Shown here: piece by piece, positions 47,026 through 55,020 of the stretch
How the letters are laid out: each line of letters begins with the position of its first letter
Numbering within the stretch: position 1 is the first letter of the stretch
Source of the DNA: Microbacterium esteraromaticum
Lineage (GTDB): Bacteria > Actinomycetota > Actinomycetes > Actinomycetales > Microbacteriaceae
Direction of reading: 5' to 3'
Assembly: GCF_028747645.1 (NCBI RefSeq)
Contig: NZ_CP118100.1
Coordinates: 2,108,001-2,172,000, forward strand
Length of the DNA: 64,000 nucleotides
Translations under genes and position numbers: made by a program
The notes under the pieces: model-generated
Database searches by the model: none
The model's input: only the letters and a program-made list of their open reading frames with translations
Told to the model about the DNA's origin: nothing

Positions 47026-47840
47026 ACCTCTGCGCAACCACAACCGGACTGCCCAGCATCCGACGCTGCACAGTCCTCGGGCAGCACCGAGTGACCTGCC
47101 CGGATCACGAAGGCTGGGCCGAACGACCCGGCACCTGCAGGGGCTGTCTCCCCCGTCTCGCCGACGTCGGCCACCTCTGCAAAGGATGCTACGAACGAGT
47201 CGTGGCGTCAGTCGCCGCGTGGTCCGACTTCAAGGCGAAGCTCGACGCCACAGAGGGCCGCGCGGTCGCCGCTGAAGGCGGTGGCGGCTCAGCGCTCGGC
47301 TTCGCGAACCTGTCGCTGGTCTTCCTCGCCGTCGACGAATGCGAACGGCACCTCGCCTCGAGGCGAGGCACCGTCGACCACTGGGTGCAAACTCACCAAG
47401 GCGCCGCCGACGCCGTGATGTTCTCTCACGCCGCGGCCCGCGCATGGGACGCGCTCCCCGTCGAGCCCCGGGAGGAACGTCCGGTTGCACCCCAACGGTG
47501 CCCCGACTGCGGGTTCTTGTCGGTGTACGGGCACGTGTCCCGCAAGTCCCGCAAGGGCACCGTCATCGACTGCCGAAACTGCGGCTACGAGCTCGACGTC
47601 GTGCCCACCCATGTCGACCGGTGGGCCGGCTCCGCGACCTGCGAGCACCAGCTGCACACCGACTGCACCAACCTCAACTGCGGTTGCCCCTGCCACAACG
47701 TCGGCGCGAAGTCTCGTCCCGCCGGCGCCCAAGCGCTATGGGACGCCGACCAGTTCATGACCTCACCTGACGTTCGCGCCGGGTGGGAGATCCGCGACCA
47801 CCTCACCATCGAACCGACCAAGGAGACGCGAGCAGCATGA
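47022..47840 (+). CDS. zinc-ribbon protein
   Basis: 272 residues with multiple Cys pairs: CRGCLPRLADVGHLCKGCYERV (about residues 34-55), CPDCGF...CRNCGY (about 165-190) and a Cys-rich C-terminus (CEHQLHTDCTNLNCGCPCHN). Likely a nucleic-acid-binding protein with repeated zinc ribbons. Similar proteins are common in Microbacteriaceae phages; function unknown. Confidence 0.6.
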   Translation: MNLCATTTGLPSIRRCTVLGQHRVTCPDHEGWAERPGTCRGCLPRLADVGHLCKGCYERVVASVAAWSDFKAKLDATEGRAVAAEGGGGSALGFANLSLVFLAVDECERHLASRRGTVDHWVQTHQGAADAVMFSHAAARAWDALPVEPREERPVAPQRCPDCGFLSVYGHVSRKSRKGTVIDCRNCGYELDVVPTHVDRWAGSATCEHQLHTDCTNLNCGCPCHNVGAKSRPAGAQALWDADQFMTSPDVRAGWEIRDHLTIEPTKETRAA

Positions 47841-49013
47841 CCATGACCGACATCAACGACCTGCGCGGGTTGGCCTCCCGCGCGCAAAAAGCAGCAGCGA
47901 GTTGCGATCTCACCGGAAGCCGCCGAACGCATCGCGGATGACCTCGAATCCCACTTGCCCACCAACACCAGCGACGGCCACCACACGTTCGATGAGCTCT
48001 ACGAGTACCGGATGCTCTACAACGCGCACGCCGCGCACGGCTGGCTCGCCGCCGGCATCCCTGTCGTGAAATCGTGGCGTCACTCCCGCGGCGAGCTCTG
48101 CTTCGGCGGCGGGTGGTTCATCGTCACCGCGACGCTTCCGACCGGGCAGGTGTCGAACCACTACAGCGCCGAGCATTGGGACCTGTTCACCGTGCCGGCT
48201 GTCGACCTGCCACCGGAGTACGACGGACACACGCCGGCGGATGCGGCCGGTCGACTACGAGACGCTGCCGTGTTCGAGCAGGCGCACTCGGAAGTACTCG
48301 CGAAACTTGAGAGTCGCGAGCAGGCGCACCGTGAAGCCGCACCGACCGACGACGAGCGGGAGGACGAGCACCAGGCGCAGATGGTCGCCTTCGAGGGCGC
48401 GAAGATCGATGCCCGCAATGCGATGCGCCACGATCCGCACGTCTGGCACGAGGCGCTGGAGGATGCGATGGATAAGGTGCTTCCGGCGGTATGGCACGCC
48501 GCCGCTGGCTTCCGCCGCCCCGAGGTGCCAGAGCCGAGCACAGAGAAGCTCGACTGGCCGGATCACTGGACGCTGAACGACAAGCTCCGTGACTTGCATG
48601 GGCGCTGGCACGACCAGCCCGGCTTCTTACTCGGCCGCGAAGCGTGCAAACGGGAGGGCTGCGAGTTCTGGGATGCCGCCGAGTTCACGCTCCGCCTCGC
48701 CGATGTGCGCGTGATCGGCCGCGAGACGCAGGCCGAACCGGCCGACCCACCCACCGTGCAGCTCATGGCGCGAAAGGGTGGCAAGACGCAGGCGTTGATC
48801 GACTCGATGCTGGGGCAGGCCAATGAGCGCGGCATCCGTGTCGAGGTTGTCTACCCGCAGGCCGAACCGACCGACGCGCAGGTGGATGAGGTAGCAGTCG
48901 CCATCTGCGTAGCGATGGGGCACACCGGAGACAGAGAGTGCGAGAACGACCACGATGCGGCCCGCGCCGCCCTCAAGGCAGCGTTCGCAACCAACCAGGA
49001 GGAGAACCGATGA
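47837..49013 (+). pseudogene. hypothetical protein interrupted by a single-base frameshift
   Basis: From ATG 47837 (overlapping the previous stop) the frame reads DINDLRGLASRAQK and ends at 47941. The next frame continues as QQRVAISPEAAERIADDLESHLPTN and on to 49013 (352 codons). Removing one A from AAAAA at 47886-47890 joins both into one 391-residue protein. This may be a sequencing or assembly indel, a real mutation or an unusual frameshift. Downstream: acidic helical regions (REQAHREAAPTDDERED). Confidence 0.65.
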
Positions 49014-49354
49014 GACTCAGCGAGTACGTCTTGCAGGTCATCAACGACCCGAAGTACGGGCACGACATCGAGTGGGTGAAGGGCAACCTGCATCGCGCTC
49101 ATATCGAAGAAATCGAGGCCGCGCACACCGCCGAGAAGCGCGCCGAGTGGGAAGCCGAGCACGAGACGGATTGGGAGTACGGCATCCTTGACGCCCGCGG
49201 CGGTCGGGCCATCTCGGTCGGAGCGCCTTGGATGAATCGAGAGTACGCACAGAGGGTGACCGCAAACGACAGCGGTAGCTATGGCGTCCGCCGCCGCAAG
49301 GCTGGCGTATGGCTCCCGGTTCCTGACTGTGGCACCCCCGAGAGCGAGGACTGA
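49010..49354 (+). CDS. hypothetical protein
   Basis: 114 residues, start MRLSEYVLQVINDPKYGHD, overlapping the preceding stop. Charged helix then GRAISVGAPWMNREYAQ. Family not recognised. Confidence 0.5.
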   Translation: MRLSEYVLQVINDPKYGHDIEWVKGNLHRAHIEEIEAAHTAEKRAEWEAEHETDWEYGILDARGGRAISVGAPWMNREYAQRVTANDSGSYGVRRRKAGVWLPVPDCGTPESED

Positions 49355-49357
49355 ACG

Positions 49358-49597
49358 ATGAGCGACGAGAAGGAATCCCGAGCAGGTCGCTGGGACAGCA
49401 CGGTGCGCCGCGCGGCAATCTCATCGACCAACTACCGCGGCTTCACCCTGGGCGACCTGCGCAAACTCGTGATCGCAGCCGAGGGCATGGGTGATGACGC
49501 CGAGGTGACGGTGGAGGAGCCGACCGCACATCTCATGCGGAAGGACGAATGGAACTTCAAGCGGATGCGGGTACACGAGGAGGTTTCCGATGACTGA
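49358..49597 (+). CDS. hypothetical protein
   Basis: 79 residues including YRGFTLGDLRKLVIAAEGMGDDAEVTVEEP, resembling the short VPDDARVTVS-type proteins (compare the gene at 35875). Overlaps the next gene by eight bases. Confidence 0.55.
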   Translation: MSDEKESRAGRWDSTVRRAAISSTNYRGFTLGDLRKLVIAAEGMGDDAEVTVEEPTAHLMRKDEWNFKRMRVHEEVSDD

Positions 49598-50045
49598 TCT
49601 GGATTTGGACGCCCTGGAGGCGGTAGCACGAGCAGCAACACCAGGGCCGTGGGAGTGGGAGCCGCCTGTCGAGGAAACCTGGACACTGGGGCAAGAGTCG
49701 TTGGTGACTGTCGACCATGGCGAGGACGGATACCCAGAGGAAGTGCTCAGCGGGTGGGGGCACGACGCGAGCGGCACCGACGCGTCCGACGAGGACCGTG
49801 CACACATCGCCGCGTTCGATCCGCCCACCACGCTCGCCCTGATCGCCCGCGTGAAGGAAGCCGAGCGGAAGCAGGCCGAGGCCGAATCCGAGCGTGACTC
49901 GATCATCGCGGCGGTCGAAGCGATCGAACCGATGTGGCCGCGCGGCATGTACGGCTGCCCACAGGACATGTTCGGGCGAGCTCAGATCCGCGCCGTGCTG
50001 TCCCGCCACAAGCCCTCAACAGAGAACGGGAGCGAACATGCCTGA
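49590..50045 (+). CDS. Ead/Ea22-like protein
   Basis: 151 residues: LEAVARAATPGPWEWEPP and HIAAFDPPTTLALIARVKEAE are the Ea22/Ead-type pattern found in many phage accessory regions (LxxLAxxATPGPW and FDPPTxLALI). Role unknown. It overlaps its neighbours. Confidence 0.7.
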   Translation: MTDLDLDALEAVARAATPGPWEWEPPVEETWTLGQESLVTVDHGEDGYPEEVLSGWGHDASGTDASDEDRAHIAAFDPPTTLALIARVKEAERKQAEAESERDSIIAAVEAIEPMWPRGMYGCPQDMFGRAQIRAVLSRHKPSTENGSEHA

Positions 50046-50328
50046 CCACAAGGAGCGAGTCACGATCACCGACGCTCTCGGCTGGGATTGTGTCGAGGGT
50101 GAATGCGAGCACATCGATGAGGACGGCCAACCGGAAGACTGGTCGGCCTGCCCGAAGATCACGATAGAGGTCTGCGTCGACTGTATGGACGAACGCGAGT
50201 TCGGCCGCGATCCCCGGTTCTGGGAGGAACTGGTGTCACACACCGAGCCGCCGATGCCCGACCCCGTACCGGAACCGGCGATCTTCAAGCCGAGTCCAGA
50301 TCGCGAGGACGGGAGCGCAGAGCGATGA
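50038..50328 (+). CDS. hypothetical protein
   Basis: 96 residues, acidic with CVEGECEHIDEDG and CVDCMDERE, perhaps a small metal site. Start MPDHKERV overlaps the previous gene by eight bases. Function unknown. Confidence 0.5.
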   Translation: MPDHKERVTITDALGWDCVEGECEHIDEDGQPEDWSACPKITIEVCVDCMDEREFGRDPRFWEELVSHTEPPMPDPVPEPAIFKPSPDREDGSAER

Positions 50329-50333
50329 GCACG

Positions 50334-50606
50334 CTACGCGTCGCTCTTGAACGACGAAGCCATGCGGTCCATCGCGTTCCGCAGCTTCGCCTGGTGGACT
50401 TCCGCCTCGAGCTCGTTCGCCGGCCAGTCCCGGAGCGCGGCGACCGTAACACGGCCACATCGCGCCGTTTCCACCGGCCTGCCGAGCGCACGCGCCGCAG
50501 CACGCGCTCGCTTTCGCCATTCGGCGGCCTCGGCATCGTCCTCGATGGCACGCTGGGCGCCGCCCTTCAAGCGCAGTTCCTTCGTCAACTGCTCCACAGA
50601 ATCCAT
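50334..50606 (-). CDS. hypothetical helical protein
   Basis: 90 residues from ATG 50606 (in-frame TTG at 50615 is also possible). Charged helical protein (VEQLTKELRLKGGAQRAIEDD; ELEAEVHQAKLRNAMDRM), coded against the surrounding genes. It reads far better than the plus-strand frames of the same DNA. May be a lysogen-expressed accessory gene. Confidence 0.6.
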   Translation of the reverse strand: MDSVEQLTKELRLKGGAQRAIEDDAEAAEWRKRARAAARALGRPVETARCGRVTVAALRDWPANELEAEVHQAKLRNAMDRMASSFKSDA

Positions 50607-50634
50607 GCCCACCAAGCTACCGCCGGGAGTCCCA

Positions 50635-50844
50635 ATGCCTGAGCCGAAAGAATGGGTGACAATTCGCGAAGCCTCGGTCCTCGTCGGCCGCCACGTCTCC
50701 CAGATCTACAGGTGGATCGACGCCGGCCGCCTCGCAACCCGCACCAACGCCAACGGCGTGACACAGGTCATGTCCAAGGCCGTCCTACGCATCGAACCCT
50801 CGGTGCGGCGCGGGAGGCCCCGCGGGGCGGCTGAACGTCGATGA
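50635..50844 (+). CDS. MerR/excisionase-type HTH protein
   Basis: 69 residues: WVTIREASVLVGRHVSQIYRWIDAGRLATRTNANG is the winged HTH pattern of phage excisionases and Alp-type regulators. Its position near other small regulators suits a recombination directionality factor for the serine integrase, but such factors are very diverse, so this is speculative. Confidence 0.6.
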   Translation: MPEPKEWVTIREASVLVGRHVSQIYRWIDAGRLATRTNANGVTQVMSKAVLRIEPSVRRGRPRGAAERR

Positions 50845-50863
50845 GGTGTGGGAGCATCGGCGC

Positions 50864-51445
50864 ATGACTGAAACCGGAATCGTGGCGCTCGTCGGTGTCG
50901 CTGCAACGCTTCTCAGCGGCCTCGGCGCCGCATGGCTCACGAACCGCAGCGCACGCCAACGAGACCTCGACCAGCGCTCGATGACGCTGCAACGAGAAAT
51001 CCGGACGCTCGTGGTCGGCGTCTTGATCGCTGCGCGCGGCTGGGGCGGAGCCACAACCGGCCTCTCCACTGGACTCTCGCTCTCGAAATCGAAAGAGCAG
51101 TTCTCCAAGAACCTTCTCGACCTTCTGGACAACTCCACGTCGGGCGAAGACTTCCAGCGCTTCGGGGATGACTTGCACGCCAAGCTGACGGACCTGCAGC
51201 TCCTCGTCGCCGACGGCTCATTGGCCGAGGTCGTCGACGAGATGAACGATAAAATGCTCAAGTTCTGGGAGGAAGTGCTTTCCCCCATGTCTGCCAACCT
51301 CTCCGGTGCGCATCCAGATCAAGCGATACGGATGAAGCTGGCCTCGGAGTTCACCGATGCATGGCTTGCGCTGATCCGAAGGCTTGAAGAAACCGCCCGC
51401 AAGGAAATCCCCCGGATCAATGGTCCTCGTGTCGCGGCCCGGTGA
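50864..51445 (+). CDS. single-span membrane protein with soluble helical domain
   Basis: 193 residues. MTETGIVALVGVAATLLSGLGAAWL is an N-terminal membrane anchor, then about 160 cytoplasmic helical residues (LDQRSMTLQREIRTLVVGVLI). No known domain. It resembles in layout the minus-strand protein at 51546. A terminator-type hairpin separates the two convergent genes. Confidence 0.6.
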   Translation: MTETGIVALVGVAATLLSGLGAAWLTNRSARQRDLDQRSMTLQREIRTLVVGVLIAARGWGGATTGLSTGLSLSKSKEQFSKNLLDLLDNSTSGEDFQRFGDDLHAKLTDLQLLVADGSLAEVVDEMNDKMLKFWEEVLSPMSANLSGAHPDQAIRMKLASEFTDAWLALIRRLEETARKEIPRINGPRVAAR

Positions 51446-51508
51446 CGTGCATTAATTCGCGAAACACGCAACGATAGAACGTAGATGGTGGATCACTCCG
51501 CCCAGAAC

Positions 51509-51543
51509 GAAGCCCCGGCTCTCACAGGAGAACACCGGGCTTC
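51509..51543. terminator. bidirectional hairpin between convergent genes
   Basis: Arms 51509-51518 and 51535-51543 pair with a single bulged C; the loop is 16 bases. It separates the converging membrane-protein genes. Confidence 0.5.
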
Positions 51544-51545
51544 GC

Positions 51546-52103
51546 CTACTCAACGACGGCTGGGTTGGGATCATCTTGCACTTCACCATCGACCGCGTCG
51601 CCCCAGTTGCTCGTAAAGGTTACGGAGCTCTTGTTCAGGCCGCTGGCGTGGATGAGCTTGAACGGTTTCAGCGCTGACATGGGCAAGGATCCGCGGTGCC
51701 ACGCGATGAGCATCCTTCCTGCATTCGCGATGACCAGAGCGCGAGCGCCTCGATTGGTCTTGAACGTTCCAGCGTAGGACCCAACGCCGTGCAGGAAGTT
51801 GTCGACGGGCGCTTCATCCGCCGAGAGCAAGGAAGTCAGCTGCGAGAGCGCCAGGTTGAAATCGGCTGATCGCTCAGGCGTATCTGCTGCCTTGCGCACC
51901 GCAGCGTTCGCTACCCGCTGCGACGCGTCGATCCACTCAATAATCGCGGCTCGGCGCCGTTCTCGAAACTCGGATGCCTCACTCCGCGTGCGTTCCCACT
52001 TCGGGCCCAGATAGGTCGTTAGTAGGGAAGTCGCACCACCCACAATGGCTCCGATCAGGCCTGCCCCACCGGCGACCAGAGCAATGAGCACAGCTTCAGT
52101 CAT
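51546..52103 (-). CDS. single-span membrane protein
   Basis: 185 residues from ATG 52103. N-terminal anchor MTEAVLIALVAGGAGLIGAIVGG followed by charged helices (KWERTRSEASEFRERRRAAI) and a region ending NWGDAVDGEVQDDP. Same design as the protein at 50864 (MTE... anchor). Function unknown; superinfection or host-defence roles are possible for such lysogen genes. Confidence 0.6.
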   Translation of the reverse strand: MTEAVLIALVAGGAGLIGAIVGGATSLLTTYLGPKWERTRSEASEFRERRRAAIIEWIDASQRVANAAVRKAADTPERSADFNLALSQLTSLLSADEAPVDNFLHGVGSYAGTFKTNRGARALVIANAGRMLIAWHRGSLPMSALKPFKLIHASGLNKSSVTFTSNWGDAVDGEVQDDPNPAVVE

Positions 52104-52163
52104 GGTCACAGCATCCCAGATGCCGACACCATCGCCACCCTCACAAGGTTGCCGGGTATTCAA

Positions 52164-52712
52164 TCACTCCAACTGTCCCATCACCAGCGAATCGACTGAC
52201 ACCGCGCGCTGATTCCACAGCACGATTCCCTGACGGACGAAGCCCACGATGGGGATCACCTTCGCGAGGGTGACGGGCGTTCTCCGGCCGAGTTTCTCAA
52301 GCTCGGCCATCTGCGCCGCGAACCACACGTGAAGCTCTTCGTCCGCTTCCGAGGTCGAATAGACGTCAATCTGAGCCAGCGCCTCCGCTCGACGAAGATG
52401 CAGCTCCGTTTCAAGATCGGCGTAGTGCGGCTCATTGCTCGCAAATCGTTCCATCACTGCAAGGGCCCTGAGCATCGACAGGGCAACCTCGGCCCGCGCT
52501 TCCTCCGCGCGCTGTATCGATGCCTGAACCCCGCGCTCCTCATCCCGTGCGGCCGCCTCACTCGCGATAACAGTCGCCCGCCGACCATTCCGATACGCCA
52601 GCCAAGCCAAAACGCTCGAAACGACCACGGAGCTAGCCGTGACCGCGACCATCCACCAATCGGCCTCATGCGGACCAAAACTGACGGGGAACGCGGCGGC
52701 GGCACAAATCAC
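52164..52712 (-). CDS. single-span membrane protein
   Basis: 182 residues from GTG 52712; anchor near residues 20-40 (WWMVAVTASSVVVSSVLAWLAY), then helical cytoplasmic part with EEARAEVALSMLRALAVMERFA. Follows the HTH gene at 52779 on the minus strand and precedes the gene at 51546; the three may form one minus-strand unit. Confidence 0.6.
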   Translation of the reverse strand: MICAAAAFPVSFGPHEADWWMVAVTASSVVVSSVLAWLAYRNGRRATVIASEAAARDEERGVQASIQRAEEARAEVALSMLRALAVMERFASNEPHYADLETELHLRRAEALAQIDVYSTSEADEELHVWFAAQMAELEKLGRRTPVTLAKVIPIVGFVRQGIVLWNQRAVSVDSLVMGQLE

Positions 52713-52778
52713 CCCCTCAGCATCCCAGACATCCGGCCCAGCAGCCGCACGTGACCGTGTCCAGGCAACCCGCGATCG

Positions 52779-52991
52779 TTAGGACTTGCCGATCTGGTGG
52801 ACCCGACCCCTGGTCACGCCCAGGACGTCGGCGATAGCAGTAGGGCTGTAGTTCATGGCGAGCATGCCTCGCACGAACTCATCTCGCGCGCGGATCGCTC
52901 CGGCGAGCGCGGCTTCTTTCTCCGCAATGTTCTCCTGGTGCGCGTTGAGCGTCTCGATGTTGACCTGTTTCAGATCGGTGAGCTTCGCCAT
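52779..52991 (-). CDS. small HTH regulator
   Basis: 70 residues: MAKLTDLKQVNIETLN, coiled middle, and a C-terminal HTH MNYSPTAIADVLGVTRGRVHQIGKS. It is transcribed away from a divergent gene pair with an intervening operator-like palindrome, so it is probably autoregulatory and the control gene of a second switch in the prophage. Confidence 0.75.
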   Translation of the reverse strand: MAKLTDLKQVNIETLNAHQENIAEKEAALAGAIRARDEFVRGMLAMNYSPTAIADVLGVTRGRVHQIGKS

Positions 52992-52993
52992 GC

Positions 52994-53049
52994 GTATAGA
53001 GTACATCGCCGGTTGACACCAACTGTATAGCGTCGCTACACTCTATACA
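52994..53049. promoter_or_regulatory. operators and promoter between HTH gene and 53049 gene
   Basis: GTATAG at 52994-52999, TGTATAG at 53024-53030 and its inverse CTATACA at 53043-53049. For the plus strand, TTGACA (53013-53018), 18 bases, TACACT (53037-53042), then six bases to ATG 53049: a strong leaderless promoter with operator copies over its spacer and start. Confidence 0.65.
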
Positions 53050-53249
53050 TGAGCTCCGCAACTATCGCCGCCGCTTTCGCGCAGTGCATCAGCGCCGAGA
53101 TCGAGAACCATGCCCCCCTCGACTTCGAGACCGTCTTCGAGATCGCTTCCGAGCATGTAGACCCGGAATCGCTCAATGCACTCGCCCGGGTTGAGCGCCT
53201 CGCCGAAGCCCTCGACCAGATGCTGAAATCCGCGAGGGCGCTCGCATGA
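53049..53249 (+). CDS. hypothetical protein, divergent from HTH gene
   Basis: 66 residues, acidic and helical (AEIENHAPLDFETVFEIASEH). First gene of a rightward run behind the TTGACA promoter; overlaps the next gene by four bases. Function unknown. Confidence 0.6.
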   Translation: MSSATIAAAFAQCISAEIENHAPLDFETVFEIASEHVDPESLNALARVERLAEALDQMLKSARALA

Positions 53250-53491
53250 CCGCCCTCGCCGCCGGCCAGTCCGTCACCTTTCAGGGCCGCCCCTCCACCG
53301 TCGTCGCGGTCAAGGGCGACATCGTCACCATCAGCAGCTATGCCGGCGTCGTGATGATCGGCGCCGACCACCCGGACCTGTCCACCGACCTCGCGGACTG
53401 GCGGCGCGCTCGACTCGAGCAAGCATCAGCCCGCGGTGAAGTCGTCAAGCTCACCGGACCGCGCTCAATCAGCACCCCGTGGGAGTCGTGA
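53246..53491 (+). CDS. hypothetical small protein
   Basis: 81 residues starting MTALAAGQSVTFQGRPSTVVAVKGDIVTI, an SH3/KOW-like small beta-barrel pattern, then DLADWRRARLEQ. Coupled to both neighbours. Confidence 0.5.
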   Translation: MTALAAGQSVTFQGRPSTVVAVKGDIVTISSYAGVVMIGADHPDLSTDLADWRRARLEQASARGEVVKLTGPRSISTPWES

Positions 53492-54222
53492 TGCCGACCA
53501 TCATCAAGGGCCAACCAACCTCCGCCGAGATCCGCGACCACCTCAAGGCCGAAGGTCGACCGGTGCTCGTCGCCTTCTCCGGCGGGAAGGATGCGATCGC
53601 CACCGAGCTCGCCCTGCAGGACGCCGGGATCGAAACCGTCCTCGCGCACCTCTACTACATCCCCGGCCGCACACCTGGGCGCACACTCGACTTCGTAGAG
53701 CAAGGCCTCACCGACCTCGAAAAGGCGCTCGGCAAGCCGATCCACCGCTACCCGCACCCGTCGTTCTACCGCTGGCTCAACAACTTCGTCTTCCAGCCAC
53801 CAGAGCGCTGCGAGGTCATCGAAGCGGCCAGACTCCCGATCCCCGACTATGCGACCATGTGGACCTTCATCCGCGAAGACCTCGGCCTCGCCCCCGACAC
53901 CTGGATCGCCGATGGCGTCCGCGCATCCGACAGCATCGTCCGCCGCGCGAGCTTCACCCGCCACGGCATCATGAAACCGAAGGACCGCAAGGTGTCTGCC
54001 GTCGCAGACTGGCTCAAGGGCGAAGTACTCGACCGCATCGCCGCCGCGAACATCAACCTCCCCGTCGACTACGAACTGTTCGGCCGATCCTTCGACGGCA
54101 TCGACCTTCGATTCCTGAAACCGATCAGCGAGCGGTTCCCAGATGACTTCGCCCGCATCCTCGACTGGTTCCCCCTCGCCGACCTCGAGCTCTTCCGCGC
54201 CAACATGGAGACGAACCGATGA
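53491..54222 (+). CDS. PAPS reductase-like PP-loop ATPase
   Basis: 243 residues. AFSGGKDA (about residues 32-39) is the PP-loop of the adenine nucleotide alpha-hydrolase family, followed by HLYYIPG and a GVRASDSIVRRASF segment near residue 140, as in phosphoadenosine phosphosulfate reductases and DndC-like proteins. The C-terminal Cys of true PAPS reductases is not seen, so it likely activates another substrate, perhaps for DNA or RNA sulfur chemistry. Coupled to the genes on both sides. Confidence 0.7.
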   Translation: MPTIIKGQPTSAEIRDHLKAEGRPVLVAFSGGKDAIATELALQDAGIETVLAHLYYIPGRTPGRTLDFVEQGLTDLEKALGKPIHRYPHPSFYRWLNNFVFQPPERCEVIEAARLPIPDYATMWTFIREDLGLAPDTWIADGVRASDSIVRRASFTRHGIMKPKDRKVSAVADWLKGEVLDRIAAANINLPVDYELFGRSFDGIDLRFLKPISERFPDDFARILDWFPLADLELFRANMETNR

Positions 54223-54593
54223 CCCGCGATTCTTCCGGGCTCTCCGGCCCCCGCAAGCGCCCAGGATCCGGCCGCTCCGCCGGCGGACTCTCCGGGCGCC
54301 GACCCAAGTACACCCCCGAGCCCGATCCGCTCGCCTCCGTCGAGTACACCGGCAAGCTCGCAGAAGACGCGGCCGCCGAGTTCACCGCACTCGAGCATGG
54401 GTACCGGAACCGCGCCAAGGCGGAATCCGACCGGTTCAAGCGCGCGACCGACAACGAGTACTGGTTCGCAGTCTGCTTCGACTCCCGCGAGGAGAAAGAG
54501 CGCTTCCTCGAACGCGCCGGACTCATCGCCCACGGGGACAAGTACCTCGACGGTCGTTTCGTCGCCGACAGCCTCGGCGTCAACCTCGACTGA
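54219..54593 (+). CDS. hypothetical protein
   Basis: 124 residues; Gly/Ser/Arg-rich N-terminal 30, then RFKRATDNEYWFAVCFDSREEKERFLERAG. Common gene before the terminase in actinophages; no recognised domain. Confidence 0.55.
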   Translation: MTRDSSGLSGPRKRPGSGRSAGGLSGRRPKYTPEPDPLASVEYTGKLAEDAAAEFTALEHGYRNRAKAESDRFKRATDNEYWFAVCFDSREEKERFLERAGLIAHGDKYLDGRFVADSLGVNLD

Positions 54594-54615
54594 TCCACCG
54601 TGAGGAGGTGACACC

Positions 54616-54723
54616 ATGCGTGACCGCTTCCGCAACATCGCCCGCGGCATCCGCACCGCCTTCCGCGCCTCCCAGGCCCGACGCGCCGCATCCGCATCCG
54701 CTGGCCGCTCGTCCGGCTCCTGA
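54616..54723 (+). CDS. tiny basic protein, first of a related pair
   Basis: 35 residues, MRDRFRNIARGIRTAFR then a C-terminal RRAASASAGRSSGS. AGGAGGTG lies seven bases upstream, a very strong ribosome binding site. It shares its C-terminal 14 residues with the next gene except for one position. Confidence 0.55.
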   Translation: MRDRFRNIARGIRTAFRASQARRAASASAGRSSGS

Positions 54724-54741
54724 CCCGAGGAGACACCCCTC

Positions 54742-54894
54742 ATGCGAAACCGATCCATTGCGCAGTACATCGGCGGTGGCATCGCCGCAGCCGAAGGCTT
54801 CGCGAACCTCGCGAGCGGCACCGGCTTCTCCGGACGCCGCACCGGCACACGCCGTGCAGCATCCGCCCGAGCAGGCCGATCCTCCGGCAGCTAA
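54742..54894 (+). CDS. tiny basic protein, second of the pair
   Basis: 50 residues, MRNRSIAQYIGGGIAAAEGF then GRRTGTRRAASARAGRSSGS. AGGAG upstream. The C-terminal RRAASARAGRSSGS matches the preceding gene at 13 of 14 positions. A conserved tail on otherwise different N-termini suggests a shared binding partner or processing signal. Confidence 0.55.
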   Translation: MRNRSIAQYIGGGIAAAEGFANLASGTGFSGRRTGTRRAASARAGRSSGS

Positions 54895-54910
54895 TCCCGC
54901 ACTGCAACAC

Positions 54911-54950
54911 CAGAGCCCCCAGGACGACACCCGATCTCCTGGGGGCTCTG
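54911..54950 (+). terminator. strong hairpin before the terminase genes
   Basis: Perfect 13-bp stem (54911-54923 with 54938-54950) around a 14-base loop. It divides the small-gene run from the packaging genes and could terminate or separate transcripts; no U-run follows. Confidence 0.5.
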
Positions 54951-55020
54951 CCATGCCCGGCCAGGCGTCGAGCATCCCCCACTGACCCGCCAGGCGCGGT
55001 GAAGCGAAAGAGGCAACCCC

